DNA from: Methylobacterium radiodurans
GTDB taxonomy: Bacteria; Pseudomonadota; Alphaproteobacteria; Rhizobiales; Beijerinckiaceae
Reading direction: 5' to 3'
Assembly: GCF_003173735.1 (NCBI RefSeq)
Contig: NZ_CP029551.1
Location: 1,727,501-1,791,500, forward strand
Length of the DNA: 64,000 nt
The translations under genes were made by a program, and so were the position numbers. Below the pieces are notes generated by a model, which worked only from the letters and a program-made list of their open reading frames with translations, made no database searches and was not told the origin of the DNA. Positions 9,405 to 18,654 of this stretch are shown here, one piece after another (within the stretch, counting starts at the first letter, position 1; each line of letters begins with the position of its first letter).

Positions 9405-10772
9405 TCAGGCCGCCGGGGCGGCACCGGAGCGGAAGGCGCTGGCAGCGTGGCGAGCCGGCAGGCGGTCCCCCGCAGCGAAGAGCTTTTGGCGCAGCGAGCC
9501 CTCCGCGTAGGCGGTCTTGTAGAGCCCGCGGTCCTGAAGCTCCGGGATCACGAGGGCGATGAAGTCCTCGAAGCTCTCCGGCACGACGATGCGGCTGAGG
9601 TTGAACCCGTCGATCTCGCCCTCCTCGATCCAGGCCTGCAATTCGTCGGCGACCGTGGCGGCGTCCCCCGTGAGCACGGCGTAGCGCCCGCCGAGCCCGA
9701 GTTCGGCGAGCAGGTCGCGTTTGGTCAGACCGCGCTTGGCCGCCGCGGAGGTCGCGGACTGGATGGCATTGCCGGGCGCGTAGGGGATCGGGTCGTCGAG
9801 GCCGTAGGCGGCGAAGTCGATGCCGGTCGAGGCGGAGAAGTGCGCCAGCCCCGCCTCGGGGCTGGCGTAGCGCAGGTACTCGGCGCGCTTGTCCTCGGCC
9901 TCCGCCTTCGTCCGCCCCGGGATGATCGCGATGCCGACGAAGACCTTCACGTCCTCGGGGTTCCGGCCGGCCGCCGCGGCCTCGGCCCGCACGGCGCGGG
10001 CGGCCTCGCGGGCGCTCGCGCGGTCGCGTGCGGAGATGAACACGCACTCGGCGTGGCGGCCCGCGAACGCCCGGCCGCGGCCCGAGGCGCCGGCCTGGTA
10101 GAGCACCGGCGTGCGCTGGGGAGAGGGCTCGCAGAGATGGTAGCCCGCGACCTCGAAGAACTCCCCGCGATGCGCGACCGGGCGGATGCGGGTGGGGTCG
10201 GCGAAGACGCGGGCGGCGGGATCGCGCCGCACCGCCGCGTCGTCCCAGCTCCCCTCCCAGAGCCGGTAGAGCACCTCCAGATACTCCTCGGCGTAGTCGT
10301 AGCGCCGGTCGTGGGTGGGAAGCGCGCCGCTGCCCTGGCCGCGATGGGCACTCTCGAGATAGCCGGTCACGATGTTCCAGCCGATGCGGCCGCCCGTCAG
10401 GTGGTCGAGGGTCGAGAAGCGCCGGGCGAAGGTCGAGGGCGCCTCGGTGTGCACGTTGACGGTGATGCCGAAGCCCAGGTGCTCCGTCACCGCCGCCATG
10501 GCGGAGACCAGCACGGTCGGGTCGTTGACGGGCAGCTGCACGGCCTCGCGCGCGGTCACGTCGATGTCCCCGCCGTAGATGTCGTAGACGCCGATGATGT
10601 CGGCGATGAACAGCCCGTCGAACAGGCCGCGCTCCAGGAGCTTCGCCTGGTCGGTCCAGTAGGCGAGCGTGTTGTAGGCGGTCGAGCGGTCGCGCGGATG
10701 GGTCCAGAGCCCGTGGTTGATGTGGCCGATGCAAGCCATGTTGAACGCGTTGAGGAGGATCTGCTTCGTCAT
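9405..10772 (-). CDS. LLM-class FMN-dependent monooxygenase (NtaA/SnaA/DszA type)
   Basis: ATG 10772 lies behind AGGGGACC and gives 455 residues beginning TKQILLNAFNMACIGHINHG. The sequence has the NtaA/SnaA/DszA hallmarks: LWTHPRDRS, DGLFIADIIGVYDIYGG, GRIGWNIVTGYLESA, PVLYQAGASGRGRAFAGRHA and GFNLS near the end. This subfamily oxidises nitrilotriacetate, EDTA, dibenzothiophene sulfone, dimethyl sulfone derivatives and others with FMNH2 supplied by a partner reductase. Its place between metI and ssuD argues for an organosulfur substrate. A TTG 18 bp upstream is a possible but poorer start. Confidence 0.85.
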   Translation of the reverse strand: MTKQILLNAFNMACIGHINHGLWTHPRDRSTAYNTLAYWTDQAKLLERGLFDGLFIADIIGVYDIYGGDIDVTAREAVQLPVNDPTVLVSAMAAVTEHLGFGITVNVHTEAPSTFARRFSTLDHLTGGRIGWNIVTGYLESAHRGQGSGALPTHDRRYDYAEEYLEVLYRLWEGSWDDAAVRRDPAARVFADPTRIRPVAHRGEFFEVAGYHLCEPSPQRTPVLYQAGASGRGRAFAGRHAECVFISARDRASAREAARAVRAEAAAAGRNPEDVKVFVGIAIIPGRTKAEAEDKRAEYLRYASPEAGLAHFSASTGIDFAAYGLDDPIPYAPGNAIQSATSAAAKRGLTKRDLLAELGLGGRYAVLTGDAATVADELQAWIEEGEIDGFNLSRIVVPESFEDFIALVIPELQDRGLYKTAYAEGSLRQKLFAAGDRLPARHAASAFRSGAAPAA

Positions 10773-10808
10773 CGGTCCCCTGGAGAGCAAGCGGGTGCGC
10801 GCCGTTCG

Positions 10809-11462
10809 TCAGCGGGCGCGCAGGCGCCGCACGGCGCTGTCGCCCGCGAACTGCACGAGGCAGACGAGCGCGATCAGGATCGCGATCACCGCCAGCATCA
10901 CGGTGGTGTCGAAGCGCTGGTAGCCGTAGCGGATGGCGACATCGCCGAGCCCGCCGGCGCCGACCGCGCCCGCCATGGCGGAGGCGCCGATCATCGAGAC
11001 GACGGTGATGGTGAGCCCGCCGAGGATGCCCGGCAGCGCCTCGGGCAGCAGGACGTGGAGGAGGATGTGGCGGCGGCGGCAGCCGATCGACTGCGCAGCC
11101 TCGATCAGCCCCGCATCGACCTCGCGCAACGATACCTCGGCGATCCGGGCGAAGAACGGCGTAGCGCTGACCGAGAGCGGCACGATCGCCGCCCAGACGC
11201 CGATCGTGGTGCCGGCGACGAGCCGGGTGAACGGGATCAGCGCCACCAGCAGCACGATGAAGGGCACCGCCCGGAAGCCGTTGACGAGGGTTCCGACCAC
11301 CCGGTTCGCCCGCGGCGCCGGGAAGATGCCGCCCGGCCCCGAGGTGACGAGGAAGAGCGCGAGCGGGAGCCCCGCCAGCACGGCGATGCCCGCCGAGACG
11401 CCAACCATGAAGAGCGTGTCGAGGCAGGCTTGGGAGAGGCGGTCAATCATCTGCGGCGACAT
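10809..11462 (-). CDS. metI: methionine-type ABC transporter permease
   Basis: The 217-residue product has five membrane helices and the MetI signature [17 protein letters not shown], the EAA loop that docks on MetN. The helix [20 protein letters not shown], with [10 protein letters not shown] after it, is also conserved in MetI. The gene overlaps metN by 20 bp and is followed 36 bp later by an LLM monooxygenase gene. In canonical organisms MetNIQ imports methionine; here the operon partners make another sulfur compound plausible. Confidence 0.9.
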   Translation of the reverse strand: MSPQMIDRLSQACLDTLFMVGVSAGIAVLAGLPLALFLVTSGPGGIFPAPRANRVVGTLVNGFRAVPFIVLLVALIPFTRLVAGTTIGVWAAIVPLSVSATPFFARIAEVSLREVDAGLIEAAQSIGCRRRHILLHVLLPEALPGILGGLTITVVSMIGASAMAGAVGAGGLGDVAIRYGYQRFDTTVMLAVIAILIALVCLVQFAGDSAVRRLRAR

Positions 11463-12585
11463 AGCCGATCCTCTCGATCGTGATCCCGTCGAGCGCGGCG
11501 AGGCGCTCCGCCGGCTCGGTGCCCGCGACGCAGACCAGCATCCGGCCGACCGCGCGGCCCTGGATCCGCTCGATGCCGGCCTGGAGCAGGCGCACCGGCG
11601 CGCCCGCGGCCGCCGTCAGCGCCGAGAGGTCGGGGGCCTCGCCCGCGCAGGTGATCCGCAGCAGGGCCTGCGCCCCCGGCGCGGGCGCCGGGCGCAGCCG
11701 GGCCGCGAGGTCCTCGGGCAGGCCGCGGGTCAGCGGTTCGAGGAGCGCGCGGGTCGCCGGATGCTCCGGGGCCCCGAAGACGCGCCAGACCGGCCCGGTC
11801 TCGACGGCGCGGCCCTGGTCCAGCACCACCACGTCGGTGCAGATCTCGCGGATCACGCTCATCTCGTGGGTGATCAGCACGATGGTGATCCCGAGGCGGC
11901 GGTTGATGTCGCGGAGCAGGGAGAGGATCTGGAGCGTCGTCTCGGGGTCCAGCGCCGAGGTCGCCTCGTCGCAGAGCAGGATCTCCGGACGGCTGACGAG
12001 CGCGCGGGCGATGCCGACCCGCTGCTTCTGCCCGCCCGAGAGGCGCGAGGGATAGGCCTCCGCCTTGTCCTCCAGCCCGACGAGGCGCAGGGCCTCCTCC
12101 ACCCGCCGCCCGATCTCGGCGCGCGGCACCCCGGCCACGGCGAGCGGCAACGCCACGTTCTGCCGCACGGTCTTGGCCGAGAGCAGGTTGAAGTGCTGGA
12201 AGATCATGCCGATGCGCCGCCGCAGCGCCACGAGCCCGGCCGCGTCCAGCGCCCCGATCGGCTCACCGTCGATCAGCACCCGGCCGGCGCTCGGCTGCTC
12301 CAGCCGGTTCACGGTGCGCAGCAGGCTCGACTTGCCGGCCCCCGAGCGGCCGATGATGCCGAAGATCGCGCCAGCGGGGATCGCGAGGTCGATGCCATCC
12401 AGCGCCCGTACCGCACCCGAGGCGGCATGGTAGATCTTCGAGACCCCCTCGAACCGCACGGTGCCGGCGGCCGGGCGGATGTCCTCACCGGCAGCCCGAT
12501 CGATCGTCGTGTGACGGGCGGCCGGACCGCTGCGGGCGATCCAGGCGCCGGCGTCGCGGAGACTGTCGAAGGCGAGGCCGGGCAT
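11443..12585 (-). CDS. metN: methionine-type ABC transporter ATPase with C-terminal NIL domain
   Basis: The 380-residue product starts at ATG 12585, its A shared with the metQ stop (TGATG). An unusual 45-residue N-terminal extension precedes the ATPase. Walker A is GRSGAGKSS, signature LSGGQKQR, Walker [13 protein letters not shown] and the switch histidine is in VLITHEMSV. The C-terminal part from about residue 295 ([20 protein letters not shown], then [17 protein letters not shown]) is the NIL/ACT-like domain that gives substrate trans-inhibition in MetN. This supports a true MetN over other amino-acid ATPases. Confidence 0.92.
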   Translation of the reverse strand: MPGLAFDSLRDAGAWIARSGPAARHTTIDRAAGEDIRPAAGTVRFEGVSKIYHAASGAVRALDGIDLAIPAGAIFGIIGRSGAGKSSLLRTVNRLEQPSAGRVLIDGEPIGALDAAGLVALRRRIGMIFQHFNLLSAKTVRQNVALPLAVAGVPRAEIGRRVEEALRLVGLEDKAEAYPSRLSGGQKQRVGIARALVSRPEILLCDEATSALDPETTLQILSLLRDINRRLGITIVLITHEMSVIREICTDVVVLDQGRAVETGPVWRVFGAPEHPATRALLEPLTRGLPEDLAARLRPAPAPGAQALLRITCAGEAPDLSALTAAAGAPVRLLQAGIERIQGRAVGRMLVCVAGTEPAERLAALDGITIERIGYVAADD

Positions 12586-13385
12586 CAGTTGAGCCACGCC
12601 AGCAGGTAGAGCTTGTCGCTGTCGGCGAAGGACCTGTGGATCTGCGCCTTCACCGCATCCGATCCTTGAAAGAGCGCGACGAACTTGGCGATCGTCGGGT
12701 CGTCCTTGCGCTTGGCCTTGGTGACGAAGCTCACCGCGAAGAGCTTGTCCTCGATACCGGAATAGATCAGGCCGCTCTTCGGATCGAAGGCCTTGGCCGC
12801 GACGATGAAGTGCGGGTAGCCCTGCGCGAGGTCGACGTCGCCGGTGACGCGCACGAGCTGCGGACCCTCGACCTCGGTGAATTTCAGCTTTTTCGGGTTT
12901 TCGGTGATGTCGTCGAGGGTGCCGAGGAAGCCGACGCCGTCCTTCAGTTTGATCAGCCCTGCCTTCTGGAGCAGCAGCAGGCCGCGGCCCTGGTTCACCG
13001 GATCGTTGGCGATCGCGACGCGCCCGCCGACCGGGATCTGGTCGAGGCTCTTGTGCTTCAGGGAGTAGAGGCCGAGATTCTGCAGGATCCCGGCGCCGAC
13101 GATCTCGAAATCGTAGCCCTTCTGCTTCTCGGTATTCTCCATGAAGGGGCGGTGCTGGAAGAAGTTCACGTCGATGTCGCCGGCGTCGAGCGCGACGTTG
13201 GGCGTCGTCCAGTCGCTGAACTCGACCACCTTCACGTCGAGGCCCTTCGCCTTGGCCTCCTGCGCCGCGACGTTGACCGCATCCGCGTAGGCGCCCGGCA
13301 CCACGCCGACCGTCAGGCTCTCCGCCCGCGCGGCGAACCCGCCGAGCACCAGGGCGGCGACGGCGATCAGTCTTGGAACACGCAT
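12585..13385 (-). CDS. metQ: MetQ/NlpA-family periplasmic binding protein
   Basis: The 266-residue product begins at ATG 13385 with a Sec signal ([20 protein letters not shown]). There is no lipobox cysteine, so unlike Escherichia coli MetQ it is probably soluble in the periplasm. Family features include [44 protein letters not shown] and [13 protein letters not shown]. It is the first gene of the operon with metN and metI, and translationally coupled to metN. It captures the transported ligand, either methionine or a related organosulfur compound. Confidence 0.9.
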   Translation of the reverse strand: MRVPRLIAVAALVLGGFAARAESLTVGVVPGAYADAVNVAAQEAKAKGLDVKVVEFSDWTTPNVALDAGDIDVNFFQHRPFMENTEKQKGYDFEIVGAGILQNLGLYSLKHKSLDQIPVGGRVAIANDPVNQGRGLLLLQKAGLIKLKDGVGFLGTLDDITENPKKLKFTEVEGPQLVRVTGDVDLAQGYPHFIVAAKAFDPKSGLIYSGIEDKLFAVSFVTKAKRKDDPTIAKFVALFQGSDAVKAQIHRSFADSDKLYLLAWLN

Positions 13386-13700
13386 CTGTGGAACTCGTAG
13401 GTCTGGCGGCTCGGCGGAGCCGGCCTGTCGGCAGGGCGCATCGATCCGGGCGCGCCCGATCGTGCACATCGCCCGATCTGGAGACGAGCGGACCTGTAGA
13501 GCGAGGATCGATACTTATGCCATGCTAGAGCGAACGATCCTGGCCCGACATTCCAAAGATCCGAGATGTCGGGTGAAAACGACCTCTCGCGCCGCGGCAT
13601 GGAGGAAACTTCGTTCCGGCTCCCACCGCGGGTACAGGCTCAGCACCGAGATCGTGGCCTGTCCTCCGGACGGCGTCGCGATCCACCCGCGAGACGATCC
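13386..13700. promoter_or_regulatory. divergent intergenic region between metQ and the ProX-type gene
   Basis: This 315-bp gap separates two divergent genes and must hold the sulfur operon promoter. It contains an 8-bp inverted repeat, CCCGACAT at 13544-13551 and ATGTCGGG at 13565-13572, a possible operator or RNA hairpin. I saw no convincing match to a SAM riboswitch. Confidence 0.4.
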
Positions 13701-14225
13701 ATGCCCCTGAGTTCCGACGACCTGCTGGCCCGGCTGCAAGCCCGCGGCATCACCTACAGGCTCTACGAGCACCCGCCGGTCCCGACCGTCGAGGCGATGC
13801 TGGCGGCCTGCGGCGACATCGCGGGCGCCCACACTAAGAACCTGTTTCTCCGCGACGGGAAGCGGACGTACTTCCTCGTCACGCTCCGCCACGACGCGCG
13901 GGTCGATCTCAAGGCGTTCCGGTCCGTGCTCGGTGCCCGCGGCGGCCTGTCCTTCGCGAGTGCCGAGGCGCTGCACGAGCAGCTCGGCGTCGCGGGCGGC
14001 GCCGTCTCGCCGCTGGCCGCTCTCAACGCCGCGCCGGGCAGCGTGCGGGTCTTCATCCAGGACAGCCTGCTGGCGCAGACCCTGGTGAACGTGCACCCGC
14101 TGGTGAGCACGCGCACCCTCAACCTCGTCCCGGGCGACCTGCTCGACGTCCTGCGCGCGGCGGGCCACGAGCCCGTCGCCTTCGCGCTGCCGGACACGGC
14201 ACCCGCGGGCACGCCGGCCGCCTGA
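13701..14225 (+). CDS. ProX-type (YbaK/PrdX) aminoacyl-tRNA deacylase
   Basis: ATG 13701 gives a 174-residue protein matching the free-standing editing domains related to the ProRS INS domain: [16 protein letters not shown], then [13 protein letters not shown] with the conserved lysine, [14 protein letters not shown], and near the end [14 protein letters not shown]. Such proteins hydrolyse mischarged Ala-tRNA(Pro) or Cys-tRNA(Pro). The reading frame continues upstream to 13566 but that extension has no family similarity. Confidence 0.88.
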   Translation: MPLSSDDLLARLQARGITYRLYEHPPVPTVEAMLAACGDIAGAHTKNLFLRDGKRTYFLVTLRHDARVDLKAFRSVLGARGGLSFASAEALHEQLGVAGGAVSPLAALNAAPGSVRVFIQDSLLAQTLVNVHPLVSTRTLNLVPGDLLDVLRAAGHEPVAFALPDTAPAGTPAA

Positions 14226-14245
14226 GGGCGCGGCCGGAATCCGCC

Positions 14246-15607
14246 TCAGCAGGCCGCGACGTTGACGGCGAGGCCGCCGAGCGAGGTTTCCTTGTACTTC
14301 GCCTGCATGTCGTGGCCGGTTTGGCGCATCGTCTCGATGACCTCGTCGAGGGTGACGAAGTGGACGCCGTCGCCCCGCAGCGCCAGGGAGGCGGCGGCGA
14401 CCGCCTTGTTGGCCCCGAAGGCGTTGCGCTCGATGCAGGGGATCTGCACCAGCCCGCCGATCGGGTCGCAGGTCATGCCGAGATGGTGTTCCATCGCGAT
14501 CTCGGCGGCGTTCTCGACCTGGCGGGCGTCCCCGCCCAGCACCGCGGCGAGCCCTGCCGCCGCCATGGCGGCCGCCGAGCCGACCTCGCCCTGGCAGCCG
14601 ACCTCGGCGCCGGAGATCGAGGCGCGGCGCTTGATCAGCCCGCCGACCGCGGTGGCCGTCAGAAGGTAGGCGCGCCCGTGCGCCTCCGACCAGCCGGGGC
14701 AGAAGTCGACGCCGTAGCGCAGCACCGCCGGCACGATGCCGGCGGCCCCGTTGGTCGGCGCGGTGACGACACGCCCGCCCGAGGCGTTCTCCTCGTTGAC
14801 CGCCAGCGCGAACAGGCTGATCCAGTCCATGATCTCGTGGGCGGGCCGGTCGTTGGCGCCGCGCCGGGCCGCCTCCAGGGCCTCGTGCAGGCGGCGCGCC
14901 CGGCGGCGCACCTTCAGGCCGCCGGGCAGCTCGCCCTCCATGCGCAGGCCCCGCGCGATGCAGGCGAGCATCGCGTCGCGGATGGCATCGAGCCCGGCGT
15001 CGATCTCCGCCTCGGACCGAAGCGCGCGTTCGTTGGCCATCTGGACCTGCGCGATCGTCAGGCCGGTCCCGGCGCAGATCCGCAGCAGGTCGGCCCCGCT
15101 CTCGAAGGGATGGGGCACCGCGACAGCCTCGATCCCGGCCTCCTCGGCGGCGCCCGCCTCCTCCACGAAGCCGCCGCCGACCGAGTAGCAGACCATCTCG
15201 TCGACCAGCGCGCCGGCGGCGCCGTGCGCGCGGAAGCGCATGCCGTTGGTGTGGCGCGCCAGGATCTCGGTAAAGTTGAAGACGAGGTCGTGCTCGGGAT
15301 CGAAGGCGATCCCGGGCAGGCCGACGTCGCCGGTCTCAGCGAGTGCCCGGACATAGTCCGGGACACGGTCCGGATCGACGGTCGCCGGGTCGTGCCCGAG
15401 CAGCCCGAGGAAGATCGCCGTGTCCGTGCCGTGGCCGCGCCCGGTCCAGGCGAGCGAGCCGTAGATCTCCGCGTCCACCCGCACGACCGTGCCCGTGGGC
15501 CGGGCCGCGACCCGCTCGCGGAAACGGCGCGCGGCGACCATCGGGCCGATCGTGTGCGAGCTGGACGGGCCGATCCCGATCTTGAACAGGTCGAAGGCGC
15601 TGATCAT
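14246..15607 (-). CDS. sdaA: L-serine ammonia-lyase (serine dehydratase)
   Basis: ATG 15607 gives 453 residues beginning [20 protein letters not shown], the standard SdaA start; the upstream frame is not conserved-looking. The enzyme is the fused, single-chain form. It carries the cysteines expected for the 4Fe-4S cluster in [24 protein letters not shown] and [19 protein letters not shown]. It deaminates serine to pyruvate in the cytoplasm; in methylotrophs it could drain the serine-cycle intermediate. The C-terminus [14 protein letters not shown] ends in the cysteine typical of the family. Confidence 0.95.
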   Translation of the reverse strand: MISAFDLFKIGIGPSSSHTIGPMVAARRFRERVAARPTGTVVRVDAEIYGSLAWTGRGHGTDTAIFLGLLGHDPATVDPDRVPDYVRALAETGDVGLPGIAFDPEHDLVFNFTEILARHTNGMRFRAHGAAGALVDEMVCYSVGGGFVEEAGAAEEAGIEAVAVPHPFESGADLLRICAGTGLTIAQVQMANERALRSEAEIDAGLDAIRDAMLACIARGLRMEGELPGGLKVRRRARRLHEALEAARRGANDRPAHEIMDWISLFALAVNEENASGGRVVTAPTNGAAGIVPAVLRYGVDFCPGWSEAHGRAYLLTATAVGGLIKRRASISGAEVGCQGEVGSAAAMAAAGLAAVLGGDARQVENAAEIAMEHHLGMTCDPIGGLVQIPCIERNAFGANKAVAAASLALRGDGVHFVTLDEVIETMRQTGHDMQAKYKETSLGGLAVNVAAC

Positions 15608-15813
15608 CGCGCGGTGGTTCCCTCCGCCGAGCCCCACTCCGCGGCAGGCCTTCGCCAGCAAGGCGCGCGCTGGCCCAAATGGGGAAGCCGGCACGCGACA
15701 CCGTAGCACGGAACCGGGCCGGCGCGGCGGATCGTCGGATGATGCGGTCACGGGATCAGCCGGGGACGGCGTGTGACCGTACTGTCCCGAACGCTGAGAT
15801 GATCTTGGAAGTT

Positions 15814-15852
15814 TTGGTGGGCGCACTAGGGTTCGAACCTAGGACCCGCTGA
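15814..15852 (-). other. attachment site, left end of element 1
   Basis: The 39 bases from TTGGTGGGCGCACTAGGG to CCCGCTGA are identical to the 3' part of the intact tRNA-Lys gene at 45730-45768. Identity stops at the anticodon stem, the usual crossover limit of tRNA-targeting tyrosine integrases. Confidence 0.9.
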
Positions 15853-15988
15853 AGAGTACGTGGCGAAGCTTGCTCCAATCGCTAGAAAGGTCAGTAGGTT
15901 GGGCGAAAAACGCGTTTCGAAGCAGGAGGTTAATGTTGCCATTGGCTGACATTCGTGTACGCTGACGCTTGGTCGAAGTCCGCAGATG

Positions 15989-16031
15989 TGCGGACACAGT
16001 GCGGACACAGTGCGGACACAGTGCGGACACG
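15989..16031 (+). repeat. four 11-bp direct repeats, probable integrase arm sites
   Basis: TGCGGACACAG occurs at 15989, 16000 and 16011, with a fourth copy at 16022 differing in the last base. The period is one DNA turn. They lie between the att site and the integrase start and recur at the other end of the element, as expected for arm-type sites. Confidence 0.75.
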
Positions 16032-16046
16032 AAGGCGGCGGGTTGC

Positions 16047-16859
16047 ATGGTGCAACGGATAACTGAGACCTTCGTCAAGTCAGCACCCCGGCCTGAGACG
16101 GGTTCGCGGATTGTCTATGATGCCGATCTGAAAGGGTTCGGCCTGCGGCTGACGGCAGGGGGAGCCCGCGCGTTCATCCTCAACTATCGCTCCGCTGGTC
16201 GCGAGCGCCGCCTCACAATCGGCTCCTACCCGGAATGGTCGGCCACCGCCGCTCGGAAAGAAGCCGAGGCGTTAAAGCGCAAAATCGACATGGGGCACGA
16301 TCCCATGACCGCGAGGGATGAAGAGCGGGCCAGCCCAAACATCGCCGAGCTTTGCGACCTCTACATATTGCGCCATCTGCCAAAGAAACGCCCGGCCTCT
16401 CAGCGAGACGATCTGTCCGCCATCGAAAAGATCATCAAGCCGAAGCTCGGCACGACGAAGGTCGCTTTGCTGCGTCACTCGGATGTTGAGACGCTACACC
16501 GGGACATTTCAAAGCGTGCACCCTTTCGAGCGAACAGGGTCGTTGCTCTTCTGAGCAAGATGTTCAGCCTCGCCGTAAAGTGGGGCTACCGAACGGATAA
16601 CCCTGTGAAGGGCATCGATCGAAACCCCGAGAATTCCCGCTCACGATACCTGAGCCGGATCGAGCTTGGGCGTCTCGCTGACGCGCTCGACGGATACGCC
16701 AATCAGAACGTCGCATCGGCCATCCGTTTGCTCCTTTTCACTGGAGCCCGCCGCATGGAGGTGCTGAGTGCGCAGTGGGCGCACTTTGACTTAGAGGCGG
16801 GCGCCTGGACCAAGCCAAAGACGAATACGAAGCAAAAGCGCGAGCACCGGGTGCCATGA
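16047..16859 (+). pseudogene. P4-type tyrosine integrase, 3' truncated by an IS
   Basis: ATG 16047 begins VQRITETFVKSAPRPETGSR. The N-terminal DUF4102-like arm-binding domain follows (IVYDADLKGFGLRLTAGG, RRLTIGSYPEWSATAARKEA), then the core-binding domain and the start of the catalytic domain with LLLFTGARRMEVLSAQW, which contains the first catalytic arginine. The frame ends after about 270 residues at KREHRVP, exactly where the IS begins at 16857. The lysine hairpin beyond TKQKREHR, the HxxR box and the catalytic tyrosine are missing and not found beyond the IS, so the gene should be inactive. Confidence 0.9.
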
Positions 16860-17200
16860 CGTGACCGGCTGGCTTTGGACCGAGCTGATTGAGAGGATCA
16901 GCCAGGACCGAAGGAGTCGGACATGCGACGAGGACAGAAGACGAGCGCGGAGCAGGTGGTGCTGAAGCTGCGCCAGATCGAGGTGCAGACGGCGCAGGGC
17001 AAGAACTTAGCGCTAGCGTGCAAGGAGGTGACGTGACCGGCTGGCTTTGGACCGAGCTGATTGAGAGGATCAGCCAGGACCGAAGGAGTCGGACATGCGA
17101 CGAGGACAGAAGACGAGCGCGGAGCAGGTGGTGCTGAAGCTGCGCCAGATCGAGGTGCAGACGGCGCAGGGCAAGAACTTAGCGCTAGCGTGCAAGGAGG
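16857..17200 (+). repeat. exact 172-bp tandem duplication of the IS left end
   Basis: Positions 16857-17028 are repeated at 17029-17200. Each copy contains the terminal repeat, the ribosome site and the first 34 codons of orfA. The orfA copy in the first unit (ATG 16923) runs into the second terminal repeat and stops after LALACKEVT, so only the second copy is functional. Confidence 0.92.
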
Positions 17201-17376
17201 CAGAGATCTCTGAGCAAAGCTACTACCGCTGGCGCAAAGAGTACGGCGGCCTGCAGGTCGATCAGGCGCGGAAGATGAAGGATCTGGAGCGCGAGAACGC
17301 TCGGTTGCGGCGGCTTGTGGCCGACCTGTCCTTGGAGAAGCAGGTGTTGGCGGACGTCGCGGCGGGAAACTTGTAG
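17095..17376 (+). CDS. IS3-family transposase OrfA
   Basis: The 93-residue product has the expected helix-turn-helix (AEQVVLKLRQIEVQTAQGKN, then ACKEAEISEQSYYRWRKEYG) and a leucine-zipper-like C-terminus (KMKDLERENARLRRLVADLS). It binds the terminal repeats and multimerises. Its last codons contain the heptamer G-GGA-AAC at 17364-17370, two codons before the TAG, which would shift part of the ribosomes by -1 into orfB to make the OrfAB transposase. Confidence 0.9.
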   Translation: MRRGQKTSAEQVVLKLRQIEVQTAQGKNLALACKEAEISEQSYYRWRKEYGGLQVDQARKMKDLERENARLRRLVADLSLEKQVLADVAAGNL

Positions 17377-18236
17377 CCCCCGAGCGACGCCGGCAGGCGG
17401 TTGACGGCATCCAAGAGAAGTACGGCCTCTCGGAACGTCACGCCTGCCGGATCGTCGGCCAGCATCGGGGCACGCAGCGCTACGTGCCCACCGTGTTGGC
17501 CGACGAGGATGGGCTGACCCGCGCCATCGTCGCCCTGGCATCCGAGTACGGGCGCTATGGCTACCGCCGCGTCACCGCCCTGCTGCAGGCAGCGGGCTGG
17601 CAGGTGGGCAAAGATCGGGTTCAGCGTATCTGGCGTCGTGAGGGGCTGAAGGTCCCGCAGAAGCACCGCCCGCGCAGCCGCCTCTGGCTGAACGACGGGT
17701 CCTGCGTGCGCCTACGGCCGCTCCGCCGCAATCACGTCTGGAGCTTCGACTTCGTGCAGGCTCAGACCCACGACGGGCGGAGCTTGCGCATCCTGACGCT
17801 GATCGATGAGCACAGCCGGGCGTGCCTGGCGCTGAAGGTGGCTCGGCGCATCAACAGCCTGGGCGTGATCGAGGCGCTGGCCGACGCGATGTGCCTGCAC
17901 GGCATCCCGGAACACATCCGTTGCGACAATGGTCCGGAGATGATCGCGAAGGCATTGCGCAAGTGGGTCGCCAAGGCAGGCTGCCAGATCCAGTACATTG
18001 CGCCCGGCTCGCCGTGGGAGAACGGGTACTGTGAGAGCTTCAACGGCAAGCTGCGCGATGAGTGCCTACGGCAGGAAATCTTCTACTCATTGAGAGAAGC
18101 GCAGATCGTGATCGGGCTGTGGCAAAACACTTACAACCGCGTCCGGCCGCACTCGTCCCTGGGCTACCGGCCGCCCGCGCCTGTCAGCTTCCCTGATCTG
18201 GCCTTCCGGCTACCCATGGCAGCGGCCATGCAGTAG
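17364..18236 (+). CDS. IS3-family transposase OrfB part (DDE integrase core)
   Basis: The frame is open from the slippery heptamer at 17364 to TAG at 18236, reading KLVAPERRRQAVDGIQEKYG in its first part. A GTG at 17484 could also serve as an independent start. The rve-type core has the three catalytic acidic residues: Asp in WSFDFVQAQT, Asp in HIRCDNGPEM and Glu in ENGYCESFNGKLRDE. The C-terminus PHSSLGYRPPAPV is typical of IS3 transposases. No disruption is seen, so the IS may still be active if the extra left end does not interfere. Confidence 0.9.
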   Translation, partial: GKLVAPERRRQAVDGIQEKYGLSERHACRIVGQHRGTQRYVPTVLADEDGLTRAIVALASEYGRYGYRRVTALLQAAGWQVGKDRVQRIWRREGLKVPQKHRPRSRLWLNDGSCVRLRPLRRNHVWSFDFVQAQTHDGRSLRILTLIDEHSRACLALKVARRINSLGVIEALADAMCLHGIPEHIRCDNGPEMIAKALRKWVAKAGCQIQYIAPGSPWENGYCESFNGKLRDECLRQEIFYSLREAQIVIGLWQNTYNRVRPHSSLGYRPPAPVSFPDLAFRLPMAAAMQ

Positions 18237-18266
18237 CCTCTCAATTGGCTCGGTCCAAAATACCGG

Positions 18267-18545
18267 TCAGGTCAGTATGCCGCGCCTCTGACATTCAACC
18301 AGGGTTGTGCCACTCCCGACAAACGGATCTAGCACGGCCGTATCAGGTGGTATGGGCAGGATATCGAGGAGCGTACCTGGAATGTCCGGAATGAATTTGG
18401 CGGGATAAGGGTGAATGGCTTCAAGTTCGCTCAGCCGCTTTCGGCCAGCGAAGCTCCAATCAACCGCGTTAAGGGCTGCAGCTATATCAGCGACGACTGG
18501 CCCAGGCTCTTGGGTGCCTCGCACACGATTGTGCTGTGGTACCAT
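18267..18545 (-). pseudogene. DNA methyltransferase N-terminal fragment cut by the IS
   Basis: ATG 18545 opens a frame whose recognisable part is PYPAKFIPDIPGTLLDILPI and AVLDPFVGSGTTLVECQRRG. The DPFVGSGT motif is the SAM-binding motif I of N6-adenine/N4-cytosine methyltransferases, and the HPYPAKF stretch is common just before it. The match ends at 18275 where the IS starts; the last few codons are IS sequence. The catalytic DPPY-type motif IV and any cognate restriction gene are absent. Confidence 0.8.
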
Positions 18546-18654
18546 CAGCTCTGCCCTGCATTCTCGTTCGCGCTACTGGCTCGGATCAGACGTATCATAA
18601 CAAAACAACCTTAGCAGGTGCGTGATAGGGCGCCCAACTCATACCGCTGCACCC

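Larger units (their letters stand above)
16857..18274 (+). mobile_element. IS3-family insertion sequence (IS407-like)
   Basis: The left end (TGACGTGACCGG, then TTGGACCGAGC and ATTGAGAGG) and the inverted right end (TGACCTGACCGG, then TTGGACCGAGC and ATTGAGAGG) form imperfect terminal repeats starting with TGA. Inside lie orfA and orfB, joined by a frameshift site. The first 172 bp are duplicated in tandem, so the element is 1418 bp where 1246 bp would be expected. No target-site duplication is visible between the flanks (CCA on the left, GTA on the right). Confidence 0.9.

Noticed and set aside
8295..11483. A very long plus-strand open frame (over 1000 codons) opposite the sulfur operon
   Set aside because: It is the antisense shadow of GC-rich genes: dominated by Arg, Gly, Ala and Asp/Glu without domains, while the minus strand encodes well-defined families.
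13540..13575. SAM riboswitch upstream of metQ
   Set aside because: There is an 8-bp inverted repeat, but none of the conserved core of SAM-I or SAM-II RNAs could be recognised.
15989..16031. CRISPR-like array at the integrase promoter
   Set aside because: Units are 11 bp and contiguous without spacers; there are no cas genes. They are better explained as protein-binding sites.
15969..16046. Upstream start for the truncated integrase at 15969
   Set aside because: The extra residues are encoded by the 11-bp repeats and do not resemble the P4 integrase N-terminus, which begins at 16047.
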